Part shown: positions 1 through 14,500 of the stretch, piece by piece
Numbering within the stretch: the first letter of the stretch is position 1
Layout: every line of letters starts with the position of its first letter
NCBI RefSeq assembly: GCF_963676685.1
Contig: NC_092351.1
Location: 36,818,733-36,882,732, forward strand
Source of the DNA: Mytilus edulis
Lineage: Eukaryota; Mollusca; Bivalvia; Mytilida; Mytilidae
Reading direction: 5' to 3'
Length of the DNA: 64,000 bases
Made by a program: the position numbers and the translations under genes
Notes under the pieces: generated by a model
The model's input: the letters and a program-made list of their open reading frames with translations, nothing else
Database searches by the model: none
What the model was told of the DNA's origin: nothing

Positions 1-458
1 AATATGGGAAATCGAGCGTTGCGTTTCTATTGTCAGTTTATGAGTTAATCAGTCATATTTTTCACATTATTAACGTCAGACAAAAACTGTTTATTCCATA
101 TCTGATCTTCCAAGAAAAAACTCAGTAAGAAGTATAAAACAGATATACTTTTTGTTGGTTGTACCTTGTTTTATTAAATCAAATTTCAAAGGTATGAATG
201 ACATCAGATGTTTTTACAATATTCCAACTGTGTTGTTTGACCTTAGCAATATCAACGTTATACAATTTGTTTTGATGATCAGAGATTTATACATGTAATT
301 GAACACTTATATATTGATAAAATATAGGTAGATCATCACTCTAACAATGATCTTATGAAATAAACACTGCAGTCGTGCTGTGAAAATTATTGACATGAAT
401 ATGATGTGATAATTCAATTTTCACTATATATATATAGCCTAGGATTTTTGTCACAAAA

Positions 459-650
459 TACTGTGGATACATTCTTATTGGTTGGATACCAATCTTCGTG
501 GATTTCGTGGGTACAGGTGCACCACAAAATTAATTGTTCAATGAATAACAAATTTTCTATAGTTGTGTATGCAGACTTCATCAAATCCAAAAATCTAAAT
601 ATCCACGAACATGTTAGTTTTTCTTAATCCACGAAATTTGAATCCTAGAA
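459..650. mobile_element. MITE-like repeat, TACTGTGGATTC family (truncated copy)
   Basis: The left end TACTGTGGATACATTCTTATT and the internal GGATACCAATCTTCGTGGAT...ATCCACGAA match better copies at 20768-20977 and 52805-53185, which have inverted termini. The right terminus is missing here. Confidence 0.55.
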
Positions 651-3146
651 AAGTAGCATTTTTCTCTTAATATTTTTTTTACAGGTTTATTTATTGTTTT
701 ACTGGTAACAATTTCTTTTTAACAAAGTTCTTCTGTTGGTACATACATAATAAACTACATAATATATATTACTGTTAATTTGTTGTATTATCAGCACTTG
801 TATATTGTTTACAGTTTTGTATTATTGGTAAGAATGATTTGCAACAAATTTGACACCTCTTGGTGCTTACACAATAAATAACATTATATATGTAATATTA
901 TATATAAATATATATATAATCTGTGCATGTGAATTAACTTTTATACCAACATAATTATGTATATATATGTTATATATTTCTGTATTCGATTGAGACATTG
1001 ACATTAACAAAGGCTATGTGTTGAGGCAAAACATTTTGTCAATACCATTTCATAACATATTCTTTGCATGTGGCACGTCTGGCGTATATACAAAATTTGG
1101 TCCTGGTATCTATGATGAGTTTATTTGCATGTGTTCGTAAATTACCATCTTATATCAGTATTGTTCTGCAAATGTTCAAAATTATGTATATACATATAAA
1201 TATACATTAATAAATTGGTATATTATGTATTGCTATTTATTTAAAGGCGCTAGCATTATATATTCATAATGTTTATTTTTACCTAAATTTTGTTTACTGA
1301 CTTATTCATTGTATCTTTTGTAAGAACATTTGTAACAAATTTGTACTTTTGTTGCTTTGACAATAAACAACATTAATTATTTTTTATAACAGTTGCTAAC
1401 CTTCTACATGACATTTGGTTTTTGGTGTTAAGTATTTTTTTGTATAATATCAGGATTATTAAAATACTGAACAGTTAAAAAAAACGTACATCACGAACCA
1501 TCAAATCCTTAAACAAAGGCAAGTAATATTGAAGTACATAGTATGACTCGCCATAATATTTCCAGGCTGTTTGGTATAAGCATCATGATGCGAAAACGTT
1601 GAACTATTTTTTTAACAAAGTTTCCTGTTGGTACATACACAATAAACTACATAACCTACTGTTAATTTGTTGTACATGTATTATCAATATGATCAACACT
1701 TTTATTATTGGTTTAGAATGTTTTGCAACAAATTTGACACCTTCTGATGCTTACACAATAAATAACATTATTTATATAAATAACAGTGTTCTTCTCAGAA
1801 ATTTTGGATAGCATCACATTTGGCGTAAAAAATTAAATTGTATTTTTTACAATGTAATTTATCATGTTTATCGTGTCGTGGCAACGCTTTATTTCCTTTA
1901 TGTTATATACATTATTGTTTATTACAAAATGTATTATAATGTTTGTATGCTATAGGCCCTTATTTGGTAAATAAAATATTCTATTCCACCCTATTCTTTG
2001 TTTTTATATTGTTGAATTCATAACTGAGAATACAATTAAACTATAACCATGATAACAGTATTTTCAGTTTATGTTTTCTATATATTCATTTATAGTTCCA
2101 GAATTATTTTTTTCCTCTTAGTCTAAATAAAAATATATGTGTGGTTCCAGTTACCCTACCTATACCCAGCTAAATGAATGAATGGTTTATTATTGTGCAA
2201 CCTATATAGATACAATTGCACTAAATATGTAGGAAAAAACACGGTTCTTAATAAAAAATTTGAATAGAAAAAATTCTTTATCATGTCTTTGAAACATATT
2301 GGTTCATGGTCCCAGTTGTTTCTTTTTACAAAATGATATATTTTTAACAAAGTTATCTACAAGTAGTCTGTTAATGCTTAGTTTTCTCTTTATGTATCAT
2401 TGTTTTCTGTATACTGTACATGTGCCATTTGTGCATATGTAGCTATTATTGTAAAATGCGTATTTTTGTCATATCTGGTCCGGTTCCGAACAGTAGTTTA
2501 CACTAAAATATTAAATGGCCGCCGAAAGCAATGAAAAATACGAAAATAAACAATGTTTGACAAGAGATTGGGAATGAATATGGCGTTTTTAATGCATTAA
2601 ATGGATGAAACATATACAAAGCCAATTTTGATCACTTTCTAAAGAAAGTACAAAACTTATTTCGCCCAAAATCAAAATTTTCACTCTCGATTTACAAAAA
2701 AGTAATAGGAAGAGAAAGAAAGTAATACTAATATATTAAAAGTCGTAAAAAGATAAGACTCAACCTCATTTTAAAAGAGAAAAATTGTTTGTTTCTTTGA
2801 AATTTAATTTAGCAAACATATTTCGTTTTTTTTATGATTTTCTGATTATGTTTTCTCCTTGTCGAAATTTGCCGATTGCAAACCACGTGGTATTTATCAT
2901 GTCAAAGTTACAGCTTGGGGTATTTATATCCAAACAGTTACCGCCCAAAGGGCAATTAACACCTATCTAACCACTCTAAATTGCCTCTATTGCCCGACTT
3001 GAAGGGATTACAATTAAAAGTGATATATTTTTTTATGATCATAAGTGATAATTAGATGAAAGTTCAAAATTTAGGAACGAGAAAAATAACATCCTGAAAA
3101 TAATTATAGCGTCGCGGTAATTATTATAGCGTCACGGGAAGAAATA

Positions 3147-3170
3147 TAGCGTCGCGGTACCGCGACGCTA
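3147..3170. repeat. Perfect 24-bp CpG-rich palindrome
   Basis: TAGCGTCGCGGTACCGCGAC plus GCTA equals its own reverse complement. Two direct copies of TATAGCGTC(G/A)CGG lie just to the left (from 3106 and 3124). Six CpGs within AT-rich DNA make it stand out. Confidence 0.8.
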
Positions 3171-4361
3171 AAACGGCCTGGGGAGAACACTGATATTAGA
3201 TACAATTATATGTATAATCTGTGCATGTGAATTAACTTTTATACCTACATAATTATGTATATAATATGTAAACATGTTATATATCTCTATATTCGATAGA
3301 GGCATTGACACTAACAAAGGCTATTTGTTGAGGCAGACATTTGTCAATACCATTTCATAACATTTTCTTTGTTAATAACAATTTTATATCAGTATTGTTG
3401 TGCAAATCTTCAAACTTATGCATATATATGTTGTGTACAAATTGTTATGTTCTTTATTTTTGTACAATTTATCAGCTTTTTGTGAATCTCCATTACATAA
3501 TAAGACAAAATCAGCACAGTGTCTTTGGTTAAACTTATCACTGTTTTATTTCCACAAATTCATGCTACAAGTCTTGTACATAGTATTGTCACAAAGTTTA
3601 TATAAAAACACTCAAAATATATTTTGTGGACAAAGAATTTTATATTATTAAAAACAAAATTAATCTAAACCAATCAGGTGTCCTTATTTGTAGTTTTATG
3701 ACATAGAGGACAGTGCTTAATTTTAGGTTCAGGAATATGATTTTGTGAGTAGATTATAAACTGTATATTTATTAAAGATAAACTTGTATCACCTGGTAAA
3801 AGTAGGTGTTTCAAAATACTATTAGCTTGTACAAATTATAATTTGTACAAAATTACAACTTGGGCACAACATTTATAAATATACATTAATAAATTTGTAT
3901 GTTATGTATTGCTATTTATAGGCGCTAACTTTATAAATTGATATTGTTATTAATTATTTTCCTTAAATTTTGTTTACTGACTTATTCATTATATCATTTG
4001 TAAGATCAAATATGACCTTTGGCTGCCTTTAGGATAAACAACATTAATTATTTTTTTATAACAGATGCTTACCTTCTACATCATTTGGTTTTTTGTGTTA
4101 GGTATCTTTTTTTTGTATAATATATAACAAATTTGACACCTTATGGTGCTTACACAATAAATTACATTATATATATATATAATATAAGATACAAATATAT
4201 ATATAATCTTTGCATGTGAATTATTTTGTTTTCCTACACAATTATGAATATATGTTATATATCGCTATAGTTGGCAGAGACAATGACACTGACAAAGACT
4301 AGTTGTTGAGGCAAAATATTTGTCAATACTATTTCAAAACATATTCTTTGTAAATTACCAT

Positions 4362-4600
4362 CTATCCGAAATTCAGGTATTTGGTTTTGATGTTATATTT
4401 GTTATTCGCGAGGGATTTTGTCTGATGCTTGGTCCGTTTCTGTGTGTGTTACATTTTAGTGTTGTGTCGTTGTTCTCCTCTTATATTTAATGTGTTTCCC
4501 TCGGTTTTAGTTTGTTACCCCGATTTTGTTTTTTGTCCATGGATTTATGAGTTTTGAACAGCGGTATACTACTGTTGCCTTTACCAATCTTAACCAATCA
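4362..4600 (+). repeat. SINE/LINE-tail-like interspersed repeat
   Basis: This segment (TTATTCGCGAGGGATTTTGT ... GAACAGCGGTATACTACTGT) is GC-richer than its surroundings and has no open frame. It looks like a fragment of a mussel interspersed repeat; the assignment is by style, and no second copy is in the window. Confidence 0.3.
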
Positions 4601-4654
4601 GAAATTTTATTGTTAGTTTTATGACAAAGGATAGTGCTTAATGTTACGTTGAAG

Positions 4655-4930
4655 TATATAAAAGAGGGACAAAAGATACCAAAGGGACAGTCAAACTCAT
4701 AAATCTAAAACAAACTGACAACGCCATGGCTAAAAATGAAAAAGACAACAAACAACAGCACACATGACACAACATAGAAAACTAAAGAATAAACAACACG
4801 AACCCCACCAAAAACTAGGGGTGATCTCAGGTACTCCGGAAGGGTAAGCAGATCCTGCTCCACATGCGGCACCCGTCGTGTTGCTTATGTGATAACAAAT
4901 CCGGTAAATAGTCTAATTCAGTAAATGTGC
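4655..4930 (+). repeat. Interspersed repeat, GGGAC-AAAGATACCA family
   Basis: GGGACAAAAGATACCAAAGG...CTGACAACGCCATGGCTAAA...CCACATGCGGCACCCGTCGT recurs at 11533-11790 (+) and, inverted, at about 7760-8025 and 31928-32152. No transposase is present. Confidence 0.65.
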
Positions 4931-5512
4931 AGGTAAAACATCAACTGGATAATCATTGAAGATAAACTTGTAATACCATTTGAAAGAAGGCGTGTGTCAA
5001 AATACTGATACCTTGTACAAAAACCCTGTACAGGTTAAAATTTGTACAAAATTACAACTTGTTCGCAAAATATATAAATTTTGATAGTTATGCATTGCTA
5101 TTTTTAGGCCCTAACTTTATATATTCATAATGTTGTTTATTATTTTCCTTGAATTAGTTTACTCATTGTATCTTTTGTAAGAACAATATGTAACCAATTT
5201 GACCTTTTGGTGCGTTTACAATAAACAACATTAATTCATTTTTCATAAACATGATAAAAGTTGCTAACCTTCTACATCATTTGGTTTTTGGTGTTAATCA
5301 TTTTTATTTTCATAATAAAAGGAATCAATAAAAAACTGAACAGTAAAACAAACTCAAAGAGTTTTACTTTTACAACTCATCCCAATTGCATTTTTCCAAC
5401 AAAAACAAATTAACAAAAAAATCTGAAATTACCCTATGCAGCTATGAAGATGTCATAAAAGATACAATCACTAGTTTATTCAACAATTGTACTATATGTA
5501 TAATGTTCTCAC

Positions 5513-5563
5513 CTTGATCCGAAAATAACACTTGATAAGTCTTCATGGTATGCTTCTGGTATT
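5513..5563 (-). CDS. COMMD5: COMMD5 coding exon 4 (51 nt)
   Basis: The acceptor is CTTGCCTAG (5572-5564) and the donor GTGAG (5512-5508). The first base completes Gln, then the frame reads IPEAYHEDLSSVIFGS, ending in AG (phase 2, Arg or Ser). Human COMMD5 has IPQDLVGDLASVVFGS at this place. The next exon is not in the window. Confidence 0.88.
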
Positions 5564-8500
5564 CTAGGCAAGAAAAGAAATTATACCTATGTTTAACCAG
5601 ATGCTCCGCAGGGCGCAGCTTTATACGACCGCAGAGGTTGAACCCTGAACGGTTGGGGCAAGTATGGACACAACATTCAAGCTGGATTTAGCTATAAATT
5701 TGGATTGTGATTAAATAGTTGACACAGCATAGGTTTCTGACACAGAATGAATGTGGTCTAATAAACTTCAATCATTTTTTTTGCCTTTGAGCAATTCACT
5801 ATGCTGTTGAATATTAATCCTCTCAAAAAAATGTTTGAAGAAATTTTCTTTATATTTATGAAATCTGAAATGAGAAAAATTGAAACCCCTCCCCCGCAAT
5901 TTGTTTTTCACATCCCCCTTTCCCTTATTCCAAAACTGATCTCAATTCAAATTTCTAATGGAGTTTGCAAAAACAACTACTCATTTAAATACATCATAAA
6001 ATATTAAAATGTAAAAAACGTGCTTGTTATCACTGAATGGTAAAGATTGTTTTAATTTATCAGTTGGTAGTAAAAGTGAATATACATTGTATATTGTATA
6101 AAACAATGATTTAAGTTGATTCAACTACTATTCTGGACAAAGAAAGATAACTCCAATTGAAATTTTCTTGCTATTGCGAAATATTGTGCAATTAGATATT
6201 TCTTGCTATTGTGCAATACTGTGCAATTGAAAATACTTGCTATTGCACAATACTGTGCAATTGAAGATTTCTTGTATTGCGCAACACTGTGCAATTGAAG
6301 ATTTCTTGCTATTGCACAATACTGTGCAATTGAAGATTTCTTGCTATTGCTGAATACTGTGCAATTGAAAATTTCTTGCTATCGCACAATACTTAATATA
6401 ATAATTTTGGATCCTGATTTGGACCAACTTGAAAACTGGGCCCATAATCATAATCAAAAATCTAAGTACATGTTTAGATTCAGCATATCAAAGAAGCCCA
6501 AGAATTAAATTTTTGTTAAAATCAAACTTAGTTTAATTTTGGACCCTTTGGACTTTAATGTAGACCAATTTGAAAACAGGACCAAAAATTAAGAATCTAC
6601 ATACACAGCTAGATTTGACATATCAAAGAACCCCAATTATTCAATTTTTGATGAAATCAAACAAAGTTTAATTTTGAACCCTTTGGGCCCCTAATTCCTA
6701 AACTGTTGGGATAAAAACTCCCATAATCAATCCCAACCTTCCTTTTATGGCCATAAACCTTGTGTTTAAATTTCATAGATTTCTATTTACTTATACTAAA
6801 GTTATGGTGCGAAAACCAAGAAAAATACTTATTTTGCCCCTTATTCCTAAACTTTTGGGACCTTAACTCCCAAAATCAATCCCAACCTTCCTTTTGTGGT
6901 CATAAACCTTGTGTATAAATTTCATTGATTTCTATTTACTTATACTAAAGTTATTGTGCGAAAACCAAGAATAATGCTTATTTGGGCCCTTTTTTTGGCC
7001 CCTAATTCCTAAACTGTTGGAACCGAAACTCCCAAAATCAATCCCAACCTTTCTTTTGTGGTCATAAACCTTGTGTCAAAATTTCATAGATTTCTGTTTA
7101 CTTTAAAATTAAAGTTATAGTGCGAAAACCAAGAAAATGCTTATTTGGGCCCTTTTTGGCCCCTACTTCCTAAACTGTTGGGACCAAAACTCCCATAATC
7201 AATCCCAACCTTCCTTTTGTGGTCATAAACCTTGTGTTTAAATTTCATAGATTTCTATTTACTTATACTAAAGTTATAGTGCGAAAACCAAATGTCTTCT
7301 GACGACGACGACGACGCAGACGACGACACCAACGTGATACCAATATACGACCAAAAAATTTTCAATATTTGCGGTCGTATAAAAATGTCCATTGTCAATT
7401 AATTGTTTATAATAGTTCTGAGTGAAAATAAGTATACAATTATTTAAACACTAGTAAAATTGGTCTTTATTTCAATTCATCAAAGTCAAACTGATTAACC
7501 AATATTAAATTATTCTGCTCAGTAGTTTCTGAGAACAGTAAAATGAAATATTTTGTTGTACAAACAGCTCTACGGACAAATCACAAATCAGCAGATGGAC
7601 AAACAGCCAGACTCACCAAAGGTGAATCTAATATAGCCACTTGATTTAGTTTGGGATTATATTAAATGTAAATCAATGGTCTATCAAATGTACATTGTAC
7701 TTTTTTGAAAGTGAACTACTGAACTAGACTTACCACATGGTTTGAAAACCCTTCAAACTAACATCAGAAACCTAGCAGGTGCCACTACTCAAGTTTAGTG
7801 GAACAGGATCTGTTTACCCTTCTTGAGCACCTGGGTTCATCAATGGTTTTTGGTGAATTTTTGTGTTGCTCAGTCTTTAGTTTTCTATGTTGTGATTTAT
7901 ATATGATAGTTTGTCTTTTGTCCTTTTTTTCATTCAATATGCCATCGCAGATGCTGTCATGTTTTTTTTTAATCATGAGTTTGAATACCCCTTGGTATCT
8001 TTTGCCTCTCTATAACCATTTCTGTTCAAGTTTCATTGAATTCTACATAATTATTAAGTTACAGAACAGTTTATAATTACATGGAATATGACATTAAATC
8101 AGACAGCTAGAGCAACCTTGTGTGTCATCTCTGATTTATAGGTTGCATGGCATGCAATATTATATTGACTTTACTTAATAATTGAATATTACATAAGCTC
8201 ATTTAATATTACAAAAGCTTCTGTAAGAGACAAGGAAATGTTCTCAAATTATTAGTGCAACAATTGTTTTTTAATTAACTTCAAAAACAAGGAATTGCAT
8301 GCGATGAAAAAAATCCGGTATTGTCAAACAGGAAGTATGACATACACTTTTATTAAAGTTTGAGGACAAATTCAAATCTTTCCAAATGCTATAGCTGCTT
8401 AATACTCATTCTCTGTAACCACTTAAACTCTGTTAGGGAAACCTTGATGCTCAGTTGCTAAAATTAATGTTTTTGGTCTGAACAAACAGGAATTGACGGC

Positions 8501-11500
8501 CCGTAGATAAGTAAAAGGCTATCAATATAATATTTGCCACCATATTTCAATTTGATCTATTGTACAAAAGTGGAGTAATTTGTACTTACAAACATGCAAG
8601 GCAAGTGTAGTATATCAAATACTCTAGGAGTGGCGGTATAAAATTATAAGAATATCGTACAAATTTAAAAGACAATCAAAAGCTTTACTTTTAAGTATTG
8701 CTATACTTTGTATCATACCATTCAATATCTAACATTGACTTTTGGTAAAGTTCTTAGATATAAGAAAATGTGTTATGAGTGCCAATGAGACTCCTCCATT
8801 CAAGCCACAATTTATAAAAGTAATCCATAATAGGTCAAAGTACAGTTTTAAACACAGATCCATGGCTCACACCAAAAAGCAAGCTATAAGGGGCCCAAAA
8901 ATGACTAGTGTAAAACCATTCAAATAGAAAAAACAACGGTATAATCTATATAAGAAAACGAGAAACTAGAAACACTTATCAACCACATCAGCAAACGACA
9001 ACCACTGAACATCATATTCCTGACTAATAATAGGAGTGTTCAAACGCATGCAGCGGGTTTCAACGTTTTTTTTTAGAGGTACCAATATTCACCCTTACCT
9101 GAAACAACAGTGTAAAATCACAACATAGAAAGACACGCTATAAAATATCAATTGACTTTTAGTTAACTTATGCATGGATAATTATACTGCTTATCTATAT
9201 AATAGTTATTGAAAAACAGTCATTATCGTGATCTATAGACTGCCCACAGGACAGTTGTATTGACTAAAACAGCGATGACCAACCAATGCAAGGTCATTAT
9301 TGCTGTCGCAGTAAATACTACTGTCCTAGGGGCATGAATTGAAATGTTACAAAGCAAACTTGAGTTATTGTATGGTTTCTATAGGAAAGAAAGAAGACCA
9401 GTCAAAGTAATACCTATAAGTCACTACCATTCATTTAAGTGCAATTTTTCAGTATATGAATACCAAAATAAAGTTTTCCATAATTTCATAATTAACGAAA
9501 ACATGTAGTAAACAATTCAACAACTTCAATACAAAATTGACATCACTCTAAACAGAGAAACCACACCAAACTGGTCGTTAACATGTAAAAGTCCTTTAAA
9601 GACAGGTTTTCAGATCCGTTTTTTTCTGTTAAAGACCAATGGAATCTTATAAATAAGAATGAAGAATGTCATGTGGCCCCTGGTTATCAAAAAAGAGAAG
9701 CTTATTCTTAACCGATATGAAATAGATAATAATATAACTTACTGTAATTCAACTAAATCATCTTTAAACATCTGAAATCAAAAGAAGAATAAACTTTTAA
9801 AACATGGCTTAAACTAGTCCAAACTAGAAAAAGTTAGACTATTTCTTATAATATTGATTTTGTTAGAGAACAATTTTCAAAATCAAAATACATTGACACT
9901 GAAGTAGAGTATAGAGTAATGGTATACTTATATTATGTTACTAGTATATACAATTTTTTTCCATTCATCACATCTCTGGTTTTGATTCAACCTTTTTCGA
10001 ATTGATTGAACATTTATTCAAAAAGATAATTCTATTGTTGATGTACTTGCAGTCTATGCAAGAAGAAAGATTGTCATTCTTCCAGAAACTAGAATTGGAT
10101 TAGAGACAAATTGGTAAAGGGGAATGCAGTCATTCTTACACTTGTTATTACATAATAAGTTCCTTTAAAGGAATTTCAATATGAAATTTTCACACAGGTT
10201 ACTAAGTTTTCTGCTAAATTACCAAAAAATTATTAAATAATCACGAATTTCTAATACATTGTAGTTTTATTGTGTGAAGGAAACATTTTCCCCTACAGGA
10301 ATTTAACAAATGGTAATATTTAATGGAAATAGTTTTATTTCAGAACTACTCTCCCATTTTCTAATACATAATAAAAAACAGTGAAATATGACCTACTACT
10401 GATGTCAAAGTACATAATTCATGACATTATGTTTTATGTTCCTGCCTGGAATTAAATGTATGTGATTTTTATAGAATGAACTTTTTTTAATGTTTCATTT
10501 TAGTATATAAAAGTGTTTTTCTGTTACAAATCATGATGTATTGTTTTATGTGTACATGTTATGCTGCCCATCAAGGGCCCTTGATTGGAATAATAAATAT
10601 TCTTATTCTTATTCTTATATATATTGTGTAAACATATCATCTGTATTGTAATAGAAATGTCAACAAGAATGTGTCCATAGTACATGAATGCCCAACTCAC
10701 ACTATCATTTTCTATGTTCAGTGGACTGTAAAATAAGGGTTACATAACTCTAATTTGGCATTAAAATTAGAAAGACCATATAGAGAACATGTGTACTCAG
10801 TTTCAAGTTGATTGGACTTCAACTTCATAAAAAACAAGAATGTGTCCTCAGTACACGAATGCCCCACTCGCACTATCATTTTCTATGTTCAGTGGACCGT
10901 GAAATTGGGGTTAAATCACTAATTTGGCATTAAAATTATAAAGATCATATCATAGGGAACATGTGTACCAAGTTTGAAGTCGATTGGACTTCAACTTCAT
11001 CAAAAGCTACCTCGACCAAAAACTTTAACCTGAAGCGGGACAGACGGACGGACGAACGGACGCACAGACCAGAAAACATAATGCCCCTCTACTATCGTAG
11101 GTGGGGCATAAAAATAGCTTGATTAAAAACTTAAACCAAATCTTTAACCTGAATTGGAAATTGAGCAATCAGATGGACAAACAAACAAACGAATGAATGA
11201 ACTGATGGATGGACAGACAAAAGAACACATGGATACACAGACCAAAAACATAATGATCCTAGGCGGGGCATAAAAAGGAGAAATGAAATCAAGAGGATTT
11301 TAAGGAGAAACATAACAGATAGCTCAGCACTTATATTAATCATTTCTTTTTTTTTCAAATAAAAATTCCTCCTTTCTAGATGTATACATGTACCAATAAT
11401 TGGCATGTTTAAGAGAAGTATACAGCCAGTGGAAAAATATACTGAAGTTGATACTCCATGAACTTATTTGCATAGCAAATGCCGAACCAATTGAACACAA

Positions 11501-14500
11501 AACTTTTAAAACCTTCTTTATTTGAAATTTGCTAAGAAAAGAGGGATGAAAGATACCAGAGGGATAATCAAAATCATAGATTGAAAATAAACTGACAACG
11601 CCATGGCTAAAAGTAAAAAGGCAAACAGACAAATAATAGTACAGAAAACACAACATAAAAAACTTAAAACTAACACAAACCCCACCAAAACTAGGGGTGA
11701 TCTCATGTGCTCCCCAAGCCAAGGTTACGAAGTAGATCCAGTGCTCCACATGTGGCACCCGACGTGTTGCTTATGTTTAACAACATTAAATAAGAAGGGA
11801 ATTGATAACATTATTTTTTTTTTCAATCTAATTTTAATGTTATAATTTACCAGAAATTTTTCTTGAGAATTCATAAAAAAAAATACACCCTTGATAAGAC
11901 AGGACAAACATTGTACATGTACCAACAAGTAAACAGTGTTTGCTGAGGAGGTGATATTTTGACACTAGATTTCCTATTGAAAAATGAGTACAAATTAAAA
12001 TTAAAACCAAATTGAACAAAGTAGTGTAAGATTTGAAATAAAAACAAATGTTATAGTTAGCTTTTATAATGTGCTTTCAGAAAATAACAAGAATGTGTCC
12101 ATAGTACACGGATGCCCCACTTGCACTATCATTTTCTATGTTCAGTGGACCGTGAAATTTGGGTCAAAATTATAATTTGGAATTATAATTAGAACGATCA
12201 TATCATAGGGAACATGTGTACTAAGTTTCAAGTTGATGTAACTTTAACTTCATCAAAAACTACCTTGACCAAAAACTTTAACCTGAACTTCGAACTATCA
12301 TTTTCTATGTTCAGTGGACAATGAAATTGGGGGTCAAAACTATAATTTGGCATTAAAATTAGTAAGATCATATCATGGGGAACATGTGTACTAAGTTTCA
12401 AGTTGATTGGACTTCAACTTCTTCAAAAACTACCTTGACCAAAAACTTTAACCTGAAGCGAACGGACGCACGGACGAACTGAAGCACAGACCAGAAAACA
12501 TAATGCCCCTCTACTATCGTAGGTGGGGCACAAAAAGAAAAATTGGGATTATAGAATTCTTTTTCTTCTCACCAAAACAATTAGGGTAGAAACATTTCTA
12601 TCAAAATTGATGTTATTTTGGGATATCCCTCCTTATGGCTAAGTTTTAAAAAAAAATTAATCAAACAACAAATTATTCTGCATTGGTAAAATACAGTCAT
12701 AAGTAAAAGATAAATCACATTAATGTTAGTTTTTTAAATTAGATAATAAAAAAAATATGAATGAATTGTGTTCCTTGCTAAAAATAAGAATAGTTCATTT
12801 AAAGAATTTAACCATTTGAATTCTGCTATTTCAAAATCCAATATGGCAGAAATTGTCACTTAATCAACCACAAACTAGATTTTGTTTTGGAAAACTGAGA
12901 GTACAAAAACAATTGTCAATTTTCATTCATAAATATTATAATTTCCTTTATTATCATGAATTATCACATAATCAATTTCTCATTAACAACTGATTATTTT
13001 TACGAAAACTCACACACTCCTTTGTCTATTTCATATATTTTAAGGTTCATTTGGCTAAAAAAAAGATAATTAGCTTCTCTTTTAATAAGTTTGGAAACAA
13101 AAACATGTGTTACTAGAGGCTCCAAGTATGCTAATAGGTTCACATGGGATAATAATGATACAAAAGTAATTGTCAAAAACACAAAAAAAGACCTCACAAA
13201 ATATCATTCTACATGTATTCTTGCTTATCATTTTTGCAATAAAAGTCCAAAATATCTGTTTGAGTTTTTCAAGATAAGAGTTTTTGAGAAATTTAAATCT
13301 TATTTGAGGGGAGTAGATCTTATATGAAGACTGAAAATTTTGGTCAAAATGGGTAGTAGGTTGAGTTTCTGAGCATTTTTTTGCTTTTGCCCGATATTCT
13401 TATCCACAGTTCAATTAAACAATTCTTTATAATTAATTATTCAAAGTTCAATTTTTAGCCATGGTTTCCATGTTGTTAGGCAGATGCGATTGTCAGACAT
13501 ATTTTGTTGAATAGATCCCCTTAGAATGTGTGTGGCTAAGATTGGTTCAAATGACCCAGAACTTACAGAGGAATAATTTTGAAAAGGTTAGCACCCCACA
13601 ATGAACAGTAGACGACAGATGAAAAGTGATGAGAATCACTCACATTGCTATTTTGCAAACATATTTGAATATATTTTTTTATTTTGATCTCCAAATGCAA
13701 AAAGATAAAAACGGGAAAAGTGAGAACATCTCAACATGCTCAACAACAAAATTATCAATCTGAATGAATACTAAGTAATTTTAAGTGTAAACCATTGTCA
13801 CTTTTCATTCACAAATGCTATCATTTCCTTTATCTTCATGGAGTAAGTAAATCATTTTCTCATTAGCAACTAATTATTTATGCAAAAAACATTCATTGAA
13901 TTAATCATGCCCTGGTCTATTCTATACATTTTTAAAATACATATGTCAAAATGATAATTAGCATCTCTCTTAAAAGGATGTTCGCTCCTCTCCCTAAATA
14001 AATGGTACAAAACATTTTTACAGGTCTCACTCACTCATAACAGTGTACTTATTTTTGAGATATCATCAATTGAAAAATTGGCTAAAAATTATTTTCTCAA
14101 GATTTTTCATACATTTATCATTAGCATCTTTATAATTCAAAAAACTATGAAAAAAGGACAAGGATTTGATAAGATTTTCAAAAATTGCTTTTTATACTAA
14201 ATATATGTTATCAAATTGAAAAGAAAAGTATTGGCATTGATTCTGAATATATGATATAAAATAAAAAACAAGAATAGCAAACATCCCTAATTCCCTACAA
14301 CAAAAACAAATGTGAAAACATGTTAAAATATTAGATACCTTAATTTTGATACTTTAATCTTGAAGATAGAATACATATACATATAGTCAAACAATAACCA
14401 TATAGGATGGAAACTTTTGAGGCTAAAATCTTGTCTTGCTGTTTATTTAAGTTAAAGTAGAGTTTTTGTAAATCCAATTTAACTTCATAAGATAATAAGA

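Larger units (their letters stand above)
1..5310. repeat. Locally duplicated AT-rich repeat mosaic
   Basis: Three sequence blocks recur here. Block A (GTGCATGTGAATTA...TTGAGGCA...GTCAATACCATTTCA) is at about 895-1080, 3205-3390 and 4195-4350. Block B (TATGTATTGCTATTTAT...AATAAACAACATTAATT...ACATCATTTGGTTTT) is at about 1195-1450, 3865-4130 and 5060-5310. Block C (CACAATAAATAACATT region) is at about 715-890, 1610-1775 and 4125-4190. The stretch lies in COMMD5 sequence downstream of exon 4. The part from about 1780 to 3100 shows no gene and no clear repeat. Confidence 0.6.

Noticed and set aside
2515..2577. ATGGCCGCCGAAAGCAATGA, a good translation-start context with a 20-codon frame
   Set aside because: It stops after 20 codons with no donor within the frame, and no downstream exon was found.
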